6,542 bases of DNA from Pseudomonadota bacterium (GCA_021780275.1 JAJXZC010000339.1:1-6542), one strand, 5' to 3'; counted from the stretch's first letter, positions 1 to 6,378 are shown. Notes: generated by a model not told the origin, from the sequence alone. Translations and numbers: made by a program.

Positions 1-54
1 CGGGTTGGTGGTTTCCTGATCGGGTTCGGATGGGTGGGTGGCTTGAGTCGTCAT
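1..54 (-). CDS. Partial divergent gene, N-terminus only (possible transcriptional regulator)
   Basis: An ATG on the minus strand at 54-52 opens a frame that stays open to the window edge and encodes 18 residues, MTTQATHPSEPDQETTNP. This polar, proline- and threonine-rich stretch looks like a disordered N-terminal tail and has no recognisable domain. The ribosome binding site is weak (GCGAG just upstream). The gene is called mainly from context: it points away from the dioxygenase gene and a perfect palindrome lies between the two starts. That arrangement is common for TetR/AcrR-type local repressors, which often have a short unstructured N-terminus before the helix-turn-helix. The regulator identity is inference; only the open frame is seen. 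Confidence 0.4.
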   Translation of the reverse strand, partial: MTTQATHPSEPDQETTNP

Positions 55-69
55 GCTCGCAATACTCGC

Positions 70-99
70 TTGCCTTCCTGTCATTCGCCAGTTTATAAC
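70..99 (+). promoter_or_regulatory. Candidate sigma-70 promoter of the dioxygenase gene
   Basis: TTGCCT at 70-75 and TATAAC at 94-99 are separated by 18 bases and resemble -35 and -10 hexamers. The -10 lies inside the left arm of the palindrome at 92-110, so a protein bound there would block polymerase. Transcription would start around 105-107 and give a leader of about 30 bases before the ATG at 138. This is a match by eye only; alphaproteobacterial promoters are often weak. Confidence 0.35.
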
Positions 100-110
100 A
101 CTGTTATAAA
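92..110. promoter_or_regulatory. Perfect 19-bp palindromic operator candidate
   Basis: TTTATAACA, a central C, and TGTTATAAA form a perfect inverted repeat with 9-bp arms. It lies between the divergent starts at 54 (minus) and 138 (plus) and overlaps the best -10 candidate for the rightward gene. The AT-rich sequence stands out from GC-rich surroundings. Its size and near-zero spacer suit a dimeric helix-turn-helix repressor such as a TetR-family protein. It is too close to the promoter and lacks the T-tract needed for a terminator. The palindrome is seen directly; the bound protein is inferred. Confidence 0.6.
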
Positions 111-137
111 TTCGAAGCCAGTGGTCGGGAGGACCTC

Positions 138-1568
138 ATGTCGAAGCCTTTTCCAAACAATCCTGTGCTGCAGGAAAATTTCGCGCCTGTTATGGGCGAG
201 TGCGATGCGCCCGACCTCGTGGTCGTGGAAGGCGAGGTGCCGCGCGAGCTCGCAGGTACGCTCTATCGCAATGGACCGAACCCGATGTTTCCGCCGCTCG
301 GCCATCAGCATCACTGGTTTCTCGGCGAGGGCATGGTGCATGCCATCAAGGTGGAAGACGGTCGCGTGTCCTATCGCAACCGCTGGGTGGGGACAGAACA
401 ATACAAGGCGCAGCGCAAGGCCGGCCGCCGGTTGATCGACACGGGCTTTGGCGGCGCGCCGCTGCCGGAAGCGGCAGGTGTCAAACGCAATGTCGCCAAT
501 ACGAATATCGTCTGGCATGGCGGCAAGCTGCTGGCGCTCGATGAAGGCAACCAGCCCGTCGCGATGGACGGCGAGACGCTCGAGACCTCGGGCTCATGGG
601 ATTTCGAGGGTAAGTATCAGGGTCCGATGACGGCACATCCGAAGTTCGATCCCAAGACGGGCGAGATGCTTTTCTTCGGCTATATGGCGGCGGGGCCGGG
701 CACGCCGGATATTTCCTATACCGTCGTGGACGCGAGCGGGAAGGTGACGCGCGCCGACATGTTCAAGGCGCCTTATGCCGCTATGGTGCATGACTTCATC
801 ACCACGGACGAGCATGTGATCTTTCCGATCTTCCCGGCGACGATCGACGTCGAGCGCATCATGAAGGGCGGGCCGACGATTGCCTGGGATCCGAATACGG
901 CGACCAAGATCGGCATCATGGCGCGCAACGCGGGCGTCGAGACGATCCGCTGGTTCACGGGCGATCCGTGCTACGTCTATCACCCGATGAATGCCTATAC
1001 GAGCCACGAGGGCGGGCGCACACGGATCATCGCCGACATGATGAAATATGCGCGCGTGCCACTCTTCCCGAATGCCGACGGCAGCAATGCGCCGAGCGGC
1101 GTGCTGGAAAAAGAGAGCGACCTTGTGCGCTGGACCTTCGATCTCGACAGCAATAGCGACAGCTATACGGAAGAACCGTTGAGCGATCTGGGCGGCGAGT
1201 TCCCTCGTCTCGATGAGCGTTTTACCGGACTTGCCTATCGGCACGGGTTCTATGCGTCGCTGACGGGAGAGCCCGCGAAGGGACGTCCCTTCGATACGCT
1301 GGTGCACGCCGATCTCGTCAAGGGGTCGCGCAAGACCTATCGTCCTGGACCGGGTAAGTTCGTACTGGAGCCTGTCTTCGTGCCGCGCAAGGAAATGGCG
1401 GCGGAAGCGGACGGCTGGCTCGTGTCGCTGATCTATGATCAGACGCGCAACCTCAGCGACTTCGTGGTGCTCGATACGGACGACATCTCAAAGGGGCCGA
1501 TTGCACGGGTCGAACTGCCGACACGCGTGCCCTATGGCTTCCATGGCAACTGGCGCGGGGCGGACTAG
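138..1568 (+). CDS. Carotenoid oxygenase / lignostilbene dioxygenase family protein
   Basis: This is a 476-residue protein of the non-heme Fe(II) carotenoid cleavage oxygenase family (RPE65 / lignostilbene dioxygenase), which splits an alkene double bond with O2 into two carbonyl products. The four iron-binding histidines are all present: H167 (TAHPK), H218 (MVHDF), H282 (YHPMNAY) and H469 (GFHG near the C-terminus). Second-shell glutamates are probably E136 (LALDEG) and E354 (GGEFPRLD). The N-terminal GTLYRNGPNP and GMVHAI motifs are also typical. Length is normal for bacterial members and there is no signal peptide, so it is likely cytosolic. The start is well set by GGGAGGA at 127-133. Substrate is unknown: in stilbene-cleaving enzymes I recall a lysine just before the second-shell glutamate, and here that residue is D135. 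The family is certain; specificity (apocarotenoid, stilbene, isoeugenol-like) is not. The gene is probably controlled through the palindrome at 92-110. Confidence 0.95.
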   Translation: MSKPFPNNPVLQENFAPVMGECDAPDLVVVEGEVPRELAGTLYRNGPNPMFPPLGHQHHWFLGEGMVHAIKVEDGRVSYRNRWVGTEQYKAQRKAGRRLIDTGFGGAPLPEAAGVKRNVANTNIVWHGGKLLALDEGNQPVAMDGETLETSGSWDFEGKYQGPMTAHPKFDPKTGEMLFFGYMAAGPGTPDISYTVVDASGKVTRADMFKAPYAAMVHDFITTDEHVIFPIFPATIDVERIMKGGPTIAWDPNTATKIGIMARNAGVETIRWFTGDPCYVYHPMNAYTSHEGGRTRIIADMMKYARVPLFPNADGSNAPSGVLEKESDLVRWTFDLDSNSDSYTEEPLSDLGGEFPRLDERFTGLAYRHGFYASLTGEPAKGRPFDTLVHADLVKGSRKTYRPGPGKFVLEPVFVPRKEMAAEADGWLVSLIYDQTRNLSDFVVLDTDDISKGPIARVELPTRVPYGFHGNWRGAD

Positions 1569-2122
1569 AAGAGAGGCTCTTCGTAAACAGGCTTTCCGTC
1601 GATGCGGATGCCTTTAATGGCAGCTTCGCCATTGGAGGCGATGGCGACATCGACGGAGAGCGCCCGCTTGTTGCGCTCACTCTCGAGCGCGCGGCCTTCG
1701 CCTTCGGGCACGAAATATCTCTCGATGCCGTAGTCGAGATGCGCGATGTTGCGGGTCGTATCGAGAAAAGTGATGCGGCCGCGAATGATCTTGTTGTCAA
1801 GCGCAGGAACGGCGTGTTCGTGGAAGGCGGCGATGGCGCGCCAATTGTTCTTTGTCGGCGTCAGTTCGACATAGGCGATATCGCCTTTCTTCCACGACAT
1901 GTCGCCGTTGATGTTGGTCAGTGGCAGCGAGCTGATGCCGTAGCTCAAAGTGACGTAGTCGCCGCGGAACAGGTCGCGCGGATCGACGGGTTCGCTTTGC
2001 AACGTGACCACATCGGATGATCGCAATATCTGGACGCGGCTCATGACCATCCAGCCGAGGATCAATGTCTGGATGACGACGAGGGCGAGGACCGCCATAC
2101 CGTATCTCGAAAGCTTGCTCAT
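1565..2122 (-). CDS. GDYXXLXY domain-containing membrane-anchored protein
   Basis: This 185-residue protein has one N-terminal membrane helix (about residues 8-27), so most of it probably lies outside the cytoplasmic membrane. The family signature is read as GDYVTLSY at 54-61, preceded by VDPRDLFRGDY. The second conserved block, YGIERYFVPEGEG, spans 131-143. These match the GDYXXLXY family, whose biochemical function is not known. The gene is second in an operon: its ATG overlaps the stop of the upstream DUF2157 gene as ATGA (2122-2119). GAGGAG, 8 bases upstream, serves as ribosome binding site inside that gene, so translational coupling is likely. The two families are commonly neighbours, which suggests a shared complex. 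Its stop codon overlaps the stop of the convergent dioxygenase gene in the palindrome CTAG. Confidence 0.9.
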   Translation of the reverse strand: MSKLSRYGMAVLALVVIQTLILGWMVMSRVQILRSSDVVTLQSEPVDPRDLFRGDYVTLSYGISSLPLTNINGDMSWKKGDIAYVELTPTKNNWRAIAAFHEHAVPALDNKIIRGRITFLDTTRNIAHLDYGIERYFVPEGEGRALESERNKRALSVDVAIASNGEAAIKGIRIDGKPVYEEPLF

Positions 2123-3405
2123 TTGCCGGTCTCCTCTTCATTCGCAGAGGCGACGAGACGGCGGCGGATGCGCGGCAGGATGATGCTGCCTGCAATGAGG
2201 ATGACGCCGCCGAAGGCAAAGAAGGCGGCCGTGTCGAGCAGGGTGCCGAGCGTCTGGAAATAGAGGTAGAGACATTCGCCGGTGAAGGCGATGAGACCGG
2301 CGTTGAGCGCTATGCGGTGATTGCGTCCCGTGCCATAGGCGACGAGCCAGATGGCGAGCGCCATGAAGATCGCGGCATAGGCGAGCAGCGTGAATTCCTG
2401 GTGGTTGGCGAGGAGGGGGTAGGCGGTGGCGCCCAGGGCGGCGGCGACGAGGCCCGCATAGTCGCGCATGGAGAGACGTTTGGAGGTGAGTTGTCCATAG
2501 GCCAACGCAGCGACGGCGGCGAGGCCGACGAGAGCGAGCACGGCCCAGATAAAACCGGCGTCGCTGTCGTTCTTCTGGAGTTGCAAGGTCCAGAGAAGAC
2601 CAAAGGCGATGATCATGCCGTAAGTTTCAAGGATTTCGCCGAAGCGCAGCGATGTTGCCGAAACCCTGACGCCGATGATCCAGATGATGAGCGCTGTGAG
2701 TGTGAAGAGCGCCGTCAGGTCGCCTTCGCCGCAGCCGATGAGCGCCATGAGGCCGTCGGCATTGACGGGTATCCAGACGAGAAAGGTGAGTAGCGCGAGA
2801 TGCAGGCCGGACCGCCAGCTGAGGCGCAACGTAAGCCATGTCGCGAGCGCCCAGGGCAGAAGGAAGGGCCAGTGGATGATGCTCTCGTCCATCTGCACGG
2901 CCCAGATCGACCAGGTGATGGTGAGGAGAAGCGAGATCGCCAGCGCGGCGCGCGACGACAGGCTCCATGCGGCGGCCAGCGCGACGAGGCTCCAGAGCAG
3001 CACCCACGTCGGGGTGGCCGAGGCGACATGATAGATTTGGGCGATCAGCATGATGTTTGCGCCGAAGAGCGCGAGGCCGCCGATGACGGCGGCTTCGGCA
3101 TAGGCGGGGTGGCCACGCCGCTCCGCGAACACGGCCGCTCCCCAGGCGCTCCAGAGCGCGGCGAAGAGGAGGGCAAGTTTCACGATTTTCGGAATGACCG
3201 CCCAGTTGGCGGCAACGAAACTCATGGCCGCAAAGCCGACGAGGACCGCGCCCATGACGGCCAGTATCTGGTGGATGTAGCGCGTGGTGGCGTCGGCGCC
3301 CGTATCGTTCAGGATCGCCTGCGCATTGGCAGGCGTGATCCAGCCGCGCTCGATCCAGCGGTCCAGATCGCGCTTCAGGCGCGCAAGGTAAATGCGTTGC
3401 CACAT
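2119..3405 (-). CDS. DUF2157 domain-containing polytopic membrane protein
   Basis: From the ATG at 3405 this is a 428-residue protein. Residues 1-40 form a soluble, charged region (LARLKRDLDRWIERGWITPANAQAIL is its core) typical of the DUF2157 N-terminus. It is followed by about 12-14 hydrophobic segments from residue 46 to 410. The conserved region around residues 113-140, including LIAQIYHV, supports the family. The C-terminus is basic then acidic (RIRRRLVASANEEE). Function is unknown; the fold suggests an integral inner-membrane protein, and pairing with a GDYXXLXY protein downstream suggests a membrane complex. The frame stays open upstream to 3609, but those 68 residues look non-coding and hold no good start. 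The chosen ATG has only a weak, distant GGGA, so start confidence is moderate. A six-codon ORF with a strong ribosome binding site lies 71 bases upstream and may affect expression. Confidence 0.88.
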   Translation of the reverse strand: MWQRIYLARLKRDLDRWIERGWITPANAQAILNDTGADATTRYIHQILAVMGAVLVGFAAMSFVAANWAVIPKIVKLALLFAALWSAWGAAVFAERRGHPAYAEAAVIGGLALFGANIMLIAQIYHVASATPTWVLLWSLVALAAAWSLSSRAALAISLLLTITWSIWAVQMDESIIHWPFLLPWALATWLTLRLSWRSGLHLALLTFLVWIPVNADGLMALIGCGEGDLTALFTLTALIIWIIGVRVSATSLRFGEILETYGMIIAFGLLWTLQLQKNDSDAGFIWAVLALVGLAAVAALAYGQLTSKRLSMRDYAGLVAAALGATAYPLLANHQEFTLLAYAAIFMALAIWLVAYGTGRNHRIALNAGLIAFTGECLYLYFQTLGTLLDTAAFFAFGGVILIAGSIILPRIRRRLVASANEEETGK

Positions 3406-3476
3406 AAGACTGCCGAATCCCTTTGAGTTGGCCGTTCTGTGGATACTAGCTGAACTCAGGGCTGGCAGGGCGCTTG

Positions 3477-3497
3477 TTAGTTGATAGTAAATTGCAT
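3477..3497 (-). CDS. Candidate six-codon leader ORF (MQFTIN)
   Basis: On the minus strand ATG at 3497-3495 is followed by CAA TTT ACT ATC AAC and TAA. AAGGAG at 3509-3504 lies 6 bases before the ATG, the best ribosome binding site in this intergenic region and better than that of the DUF2157 gene itself, which starts 71 bases after this stop. The peptide has no run of one amino acid, so it is not a classical attenuation leader. It may be a short upstream ORF that brings ribosomes to the leader, or a remnant of an old start. The site is seen directly; function is inferred. Confidence 0.4.
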   Translation of the reverse strand: MQFTIN

Positions 3498-3623
3498 GTA
3501 TCTCTCCTTGCGCCCTGCGTCGGAATGTCGCAACATGAGCGTCAATGTGGAGATCGGACGAAGCGGCGGCGGGTTTCTCGATTGCGCACCGGTCTGCGGC
3601 TCCACGCATAAGGGAGAAATGCC

Positions 3624-4052
3624 ATGAATGTAGCCACGATCCTCAAGGCCAAGGGAACGGACGTTGAGACGGTCAGCCCGAGTGTGACGCTCGGCGAAGT
3701 TGCACGGTTGCTGGCTGCAAAACGGATTGGCGCGGTGCTGGTGATGGAAGGTCAACGGCTGGCCGGAATTCTGTCCGAACGAGACATCGTGAAAGCGATT
3801 GGTCATTCGGGCGCTGAAGCGCTCGACAGGACGGCTCGCGAGGTCATGACCTCGCGGATCGTGACCTGCGAACTCAACGACAGCGTTGATGAGCTCATGG
3901 ACCGGATGACCGAGGGACGCTTCCGTCATTTGCCGGTGATCGCGAACGGCGAGCTGGTTGGCATCATCTCAATTGGTGACGTGGTCAAGCATCGCATCGC
4001 CGAGACGGTGATGGAGACTGAGGCGCTCAAGCTTTACATCGCGAACAGCTGA
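3624..4052 (+). CDS. Stand-alone CBS-pair (Bateman module) protein
   Basis: This is a 142-residue soluble protein made of two CBS domains and little else. CBS1 spans about residues 8-62 and ends in the typical LAGILSERDIVKAI. CBS2 spans about residues 73-128 (VMTSRIVTCELNDSVDELMDRM), with the matching LVGIISIGDVVKHRI. Such pairs bind adenine nucleotides or related ligands and act as energy or redox sensors, usually on partner proteins. The Ser/Thr-Asp positions that contact ribose are kept in CBS1 (SERD), while CBS2 has SIGD. The start is firm: AAGGGAGA lies about 7 bases before the ATG. The next ATG upstream, at 3619, is out of frame and ends at once. It converges on the patatin gene with only 6 bases between stops. 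The partner is unknown; the neighbouring patatin is one possibility by location only. Confidence 0.93.
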   Translation: MNVATILKAKGTDVETVSPSVTLGEVARLLAAKRIGAVLVMEGQRLAGILSERDIVKAIGHSGAEALDRTAREVMTSRIVTCELNDSVDELMDRMTEGRFRHLPVIANGELVGIISIGDVVKHRIAETVMETEALKLYIANS

Positions 4053-4058
4053 ACCACT

Positions 4059-5123
4059 TCATGACAGCATTTCGATGGTCTCGCGGATGGCGGGGAGAGC
4101 CTCTTCGGCTGCCTCCTCGCCGAGCCGTATCAACTCGTCTGCGCGATCGAATTCCATCAATGAGAGATGACCAACTTTCGGTGCGATGACGATGTCCGGT
4201 GGATCGCTGGCGAGGCGCGCGCGGGCAAGTCGATCCTGAATGATATTGAGAGAGGCAAGGAGTACGCTGGCAAAGCCGGGGCCGCGTTGCGCGCTGCCCA
4301 GTGCCCGTTTGACGATCTCGCGTTCGGAGGAACTCTTCGAACCGCGCATCTTGTTGAAGGTGCTCTTGATGCCTTCCATGAGGGCGGAGGATTCATCGTG
4401 TGCAGCGTCGGTATCGGTGGGAGCGCCAATCGTTCCTTCTTCGATCAGGGCGGCGATTTCCTTTTCGACATCGGGAGCGACACGGCTTGGCTGCGGTGTG
4501 GGCACATAGAGCGAGGGGTGATGCGCACGTGCCTGCCGCCGTGCGACGGGATCGAAGGGATCGGTGTTTAGGTTGACGGCAATAACGACGCGGGCACCAA
4601 GCGCGCGCACGACGGAAACCGGTACGGGATTGACGAGGGCACCGTCGATCAGCCAGCGATTGTCTATGGGGACCGGGGCGAGGACGCCGGGAAGGGCGTA
4701 GGAGGCGCGGATCGCCTGCACGAGGCTTCCTTCGTGCATCCAGACTTCATGGCCGGTCGAAAGCTCGGTCGCGACAGCAATGAAGGTGCGCTCCATGTCC
4801 TGAAGTTGTTGTGCGCCGAGATATTTGTAGAGGATGGCCTCGAGCTTTGAATCGCCGATGAGCCCGGAGGCGCGAAAGCGAAAGTCGATGACGCTGATGA
4901 GGCGGCGGCGCGTGAGGCCGCGAGCAAATTCTTCCAGCGGTTCGAGTTTATTGGCGACATGGCAGCCGCCGACGACGGCCCCGATGGAGGTGCCTGAGAC
5001 GATGTCGGGCACGATGCCCGCATTGCCCAGCACGCGCAGAACGCCGATATGTGCCCAGCCTCGCGCGACGCCACTGCCGAGGGCAATGCCGATTTTGGGG
5101 CGGGGTGGGATTATGTCGTTCAT
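4059..5123 (-). CDS. Patatin-like phospholipase family protein (RssA-like)
   Basis: This 354-residue protein carries the patatin Ser-Asp hydrolase signature. The oxyanion-hole glycines are at residues 16-22 (GSGVARG), the nucleophile is S46 in GTSIG, and the catalytic aspartate is D160 in DGALVNP. The order and spacing match bacterial RssA-type patatins, which are predicted lipid acyl hydrolases or esterases. There is no signal peptide, so it is probably cytoplasmic or peripheral. After the catalytic domain (to about residue 190) comes a polar, likely flexible stretch (200-275), then a C-terminal helical part. The start at 5123 is chosen because GIALGSG follows normally; the longer frame to 5270 runs inside hisI in another frame. 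The ribosome binding site is weak. The hisI stop is 20 bases upstream, so the two are probably co-transcribed. The substrate is unknown. Confidence 0.92.
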   Translation of the reverse strand: MNDIIPPRPKIGIALGSGVARGWAHIGVLRVLGNAGIVPDIVSGTSIGAVVGGCHVANKLEPLEEFARGLTRRRLISVIDFRFRASGLIGDSKLEAILYKYLGAQQLQDMERTFIAVATELSTGHEVWMHEGSLVQAIRASYALPGVLAPVPIDNRWLIDGALVNPVPVSVVRALGARVVIAVNLNTDPFDPVARRQARAHHPSLYVPTPQPSRVAPDVEKEIAALIEEGTIGAPTDTDAAHDESSALMEGIKSTFNKMRGSKSSSEREIVKRALGSAQRGPGFASVLLASLNIIQDRLARARLASDPPDIVIAPKVGHLSLMEFDRADELIRLGEEAAEEALPAIRETIEMLS

Positions 5124-5143
5124 CGCTGCTTTGTCTGATGGTT

Positions 5144-5596
5144 TCAGCTGTGGCCGTGATCTGAAAGTTTCTCGGCCCTGATCTCCAAGGTCAGAGGAGA
5201 TTTGGCGCTCTTCGCATCCGCGGTCAAGGGCACGGTGCGGAAGAAGCAGGAGCGATAGCCAACATGGCAAGCGCCGCCGTCGCCTCCGACCTTGACCTTG
5301 ATGAGCAACACGTCCTGATCGCAGTCGATGCGCATTTCAGTAACGGTCTGCGTCTGGCCGCTGGTTTCGCCCTTGCGCCAGAAGCTATTGCGTGAGCGCG
5401 ACCAGTACCAGGCCTCGCCGGTTTCGATGGTGCGGGCGAGCGCTTCCTCATTCATCCAGGCGAACATGAGGATTTCGTTGCTTGCCGCATCCTGCGCGAT
5501 GACGGGGATGAGACCATCGGCATCGAATTTCGGCATGAAGGTCGTGCCGTTTTCGATTTCATCGTGGCTGCCGCGCGGGGCAAAGATCGGGTTCAT
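5144..5596 (-). CDS. hisI: Phosphoribosyl-AMP cyclohydrolase
   Basis: HisI opens the adenine ring of 1-(5-phosphoribosyl)-AMP, the third step of histidine biosynthesis, in the cytosol. From the ATG at 5596 the protein has 150 residues. [16 protein letters not shown] lies at 65-80. The DCDQD metal motif at 91-95 supplies D91, C92, D93 and D95. The second cysteine cluster, [11 protein letters not shown] at 110-120, supplies C110 and C117. All expected zinc and magnesium ligands are therefore present. It is the monofunctional form, with no fused HisE pyrophosphohydrolase domain as in E. coli. An in-frame ATG at 5626 would add ten residues but has no ribosome binding site and crowds the folE terminator, while AGAGA precedes the ATG at 5596. 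It stands apart from other his genes, as is common in alphaproteobacteria, and probably shares a transcript with the patatin gene. Confidence 0.96.
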   Translation of the reverse strand: MNPIFAPRGSHDEIENGTTFMPKFDADGLIPVIAQDAASNEILMFAWMNEEALARTIETGEAWYWSRSRNSFWRKGETSGQTQTVTEMRIDCDQDVLLIKVKVGGDGGACHVGYRSCFFRTVPLTADAKSAKSPLTLEIRAEKLSDHGHS

Positions 5597-5633
5597 GGGA
5601 GTTCTCTGTCTTTGGTTCTCAGTCATGCATAGC

Positions 5634-5666
5634 AGAAAAACAAATGGCCCGCTTCTAGCGGGCCAT
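5634..5666 (-). terminator. Rho-independent terminator of folE
   Basis: ATGGCCCGC (5644-5652), a five-base loop, and GCGGGCCAT (5658-5666) form a perfect 9-bp GC-rich stem. On the minus strand it is followed by TTGTTTTTC (complement of 5643-5635), the expected U-rich tail. It starts 27 bases after the folE stop and lies 38 bases before the hisI start. It therefore separates folE from hisI, implying that hisI has its own promoter or relies on partial read-through. On the plus strand the stem has no T-tract, so it acts in one direction. Confidence 0.88.
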
Positions 5667-5692
5667 CCATCTTGCTTTCAGTTCGGGGCTTT

Positions 5693-6325
5693 TCAGCCGC
5701 GGATCATCTGCATGAAGCGGGCTTCCATCCGCGGATCGTCGCGGAAAACGCCAGTGAACTGGGTGGTGATGGTGGCCACGTCGGGCTTCTTGATGCCGCG
5801 TGTGGTCATGCACTGATGCTTGGCCTCGATGAGGATGGCGACGCCGGCGGGGGCGAGGGCCTGATTGATTGTGTCGGCAATCTGGGCCGTCATGGTTTCC
5901 TGCGTCTGGAGACGCTTGGCGTAAATTTCGATGACGCGAGCGAGCTTCGAAATGCCGACGACCTTGTTGGTCGGGACATAGGCGACATGCGCTTTGCCGA
6001 GGATCGCCACCATATGGTGCTCGCAATGGGATTCGAGCGAGATATCGCGGAGCATCACCATGTCCTTGTAGCCTTCGACTTCCTCGAAGGTGCGGGTGAG
6101 CTCCTGCAGGGGATCGGCGTTGTAGCCTTCAAAGAATTCTTCATAGGCGCGGGTGACGCGACCGGGCGTGTCGATGAGGCCTTCGCGTGCGGGATTGTCG
6201 CCTGCCCACGCAATGAGCGTGCGGACGGCGGCTTCAGCCTCTTCGCGGGTCGGCTTTTTGACTTCAGGCAGATCCTGGGTTTTCACGCTGGCGCCAAAGC
6301 CATCAAGAGCAACATTCATATCCAT
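5693..6325 (-). CDS. folE: GTP cyclohydrolase I, type IA
   Basis: FolE converts GTP to 7,8-dihydroneopterin triphosphate, the first step of tetrahydrofolate synthesis, as a cytosolic homodecamer. The 210-residue length is normal. The zinc ligands are C101 and H104 in SHCEHHMVAI and C172 in HQCMTTRG. H103 and H170 correspond to the catalytic histidines known from the E. coli enzyme. The N-terminal GLIDTPGRVTRAYEEFF at 49-65 and KVVGISKLARVIEIYAKRLQTQE at 121-143 are also strongly typical. Residues 1-28 are a variable tail. The start at 6325 follows a weak GAG; a second ATG two codons on (6319) is an equal possibility and would shorten the protein by only two residues. It ends in its own terminator. 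A foldable leader upstream suggests RNA-level control. Confidence 0.97.
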   Translation of the reverse strand: MDMNVALDGFGASVKTQDLPEVKKPTREEAEAAVRTLIAWAGDNPAREGLIDTPGRVTRAYEEFFEGYNADPLQELTRTFEEVEGYKDMVMLRDISLESHCEHHMVAILGKAHVAYVPTNKVVGISKLARVIEIYAKRLQTQETMTAQIADTINQALAPAGVAILIEAKHQCMTTRGIKKPDVATITTQFTGVFRDDPRMEARFMQMIRG

Positions 6326-6345
6326 ATGACCAATCTCGTTCGGGG

Positions 6346-6378
6346 TTACCCATTGCCCTCAGATCAGGGCCGGGTCAA
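6346..6378 (-). promoter_or_regulatory. Structured folE leader, candidate THF-II riboswitch
   Basis: On the minus strand, 20 to 53 bases before the folE ATG, the leader folds into a two-tier hairpin. The outer stem is UU(G)ACCC with GGGUAA, with one bulged G. It is followed by an asymmetric internal loop (G opposite AAU), then an inner stem GCCCU with AGGGC closed by the loop GAUCUG. The GGGU of the outer stem can instead pair with the CCCC just downstream, so two alternative folds exist close to the start codon. Tetrahydrofolate-II riboswitches (folE motif) are known upstream of folE in alphaproteobacteria and consist of two stems with an internal loop. I cannot match the full consensus from memory, so the class is inference; the pairing is seen. 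Confidence 0.4.

Noticed and set aside
34..435. 133-residue plus-strand open frame covering the 5' region of the dioxygenase gene
   Set aside because: It runs through the promoter/operator region and overlaps the dioxygenase in another frame; no ribosome binding site and no recognisable domain.
594..1307. 237-residue minus-strand open frame inside the dioxygenase gene
   Set aside because: It is antisense to a complete conserved enzyme; the Arg/His/Ala-rich composition is typical of a reverse-frame shadow.
1568..1582. GAAGAG-AGG-CTCTTC hairpin just after the dioxygenase stop
   Set aside because: The stem is only 6 bp, is not followed by a T-run on either strand, and lies within the last codons of the convergent gene; not enough for a terminator.
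2800..3426. 208-residue plus-strand open frame opposite the DUF2157 gene
   Set aside because: The product is unusually rich in Arg, Gly and Glu with no domain, while the minus strand gives a coherent membrane protein.
3517..3545. TTGACG on the minus strand (3545-3540) as a -35 for the DUF2157 operon
   Set aside because: At 16-18 bases downstream there is only CGACGC-like sequence, with no usable -10.
3406..3609. Upstream extension of the DUF2157 protein to an ATG at 3609
   Set aside because: The 68 added residues do not resemble the family N-terminus, and the strong ribosome binding site in this stretch serves a different frame.
5124..5270. N-terminal extension of the patatin protein that looks like a signal peptide ([10 protein letters not shown])
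   Set aside because: It overlaps the conserved 3' end of hisI in another frame, and its sequence is an out-of-frame reading of that gene.
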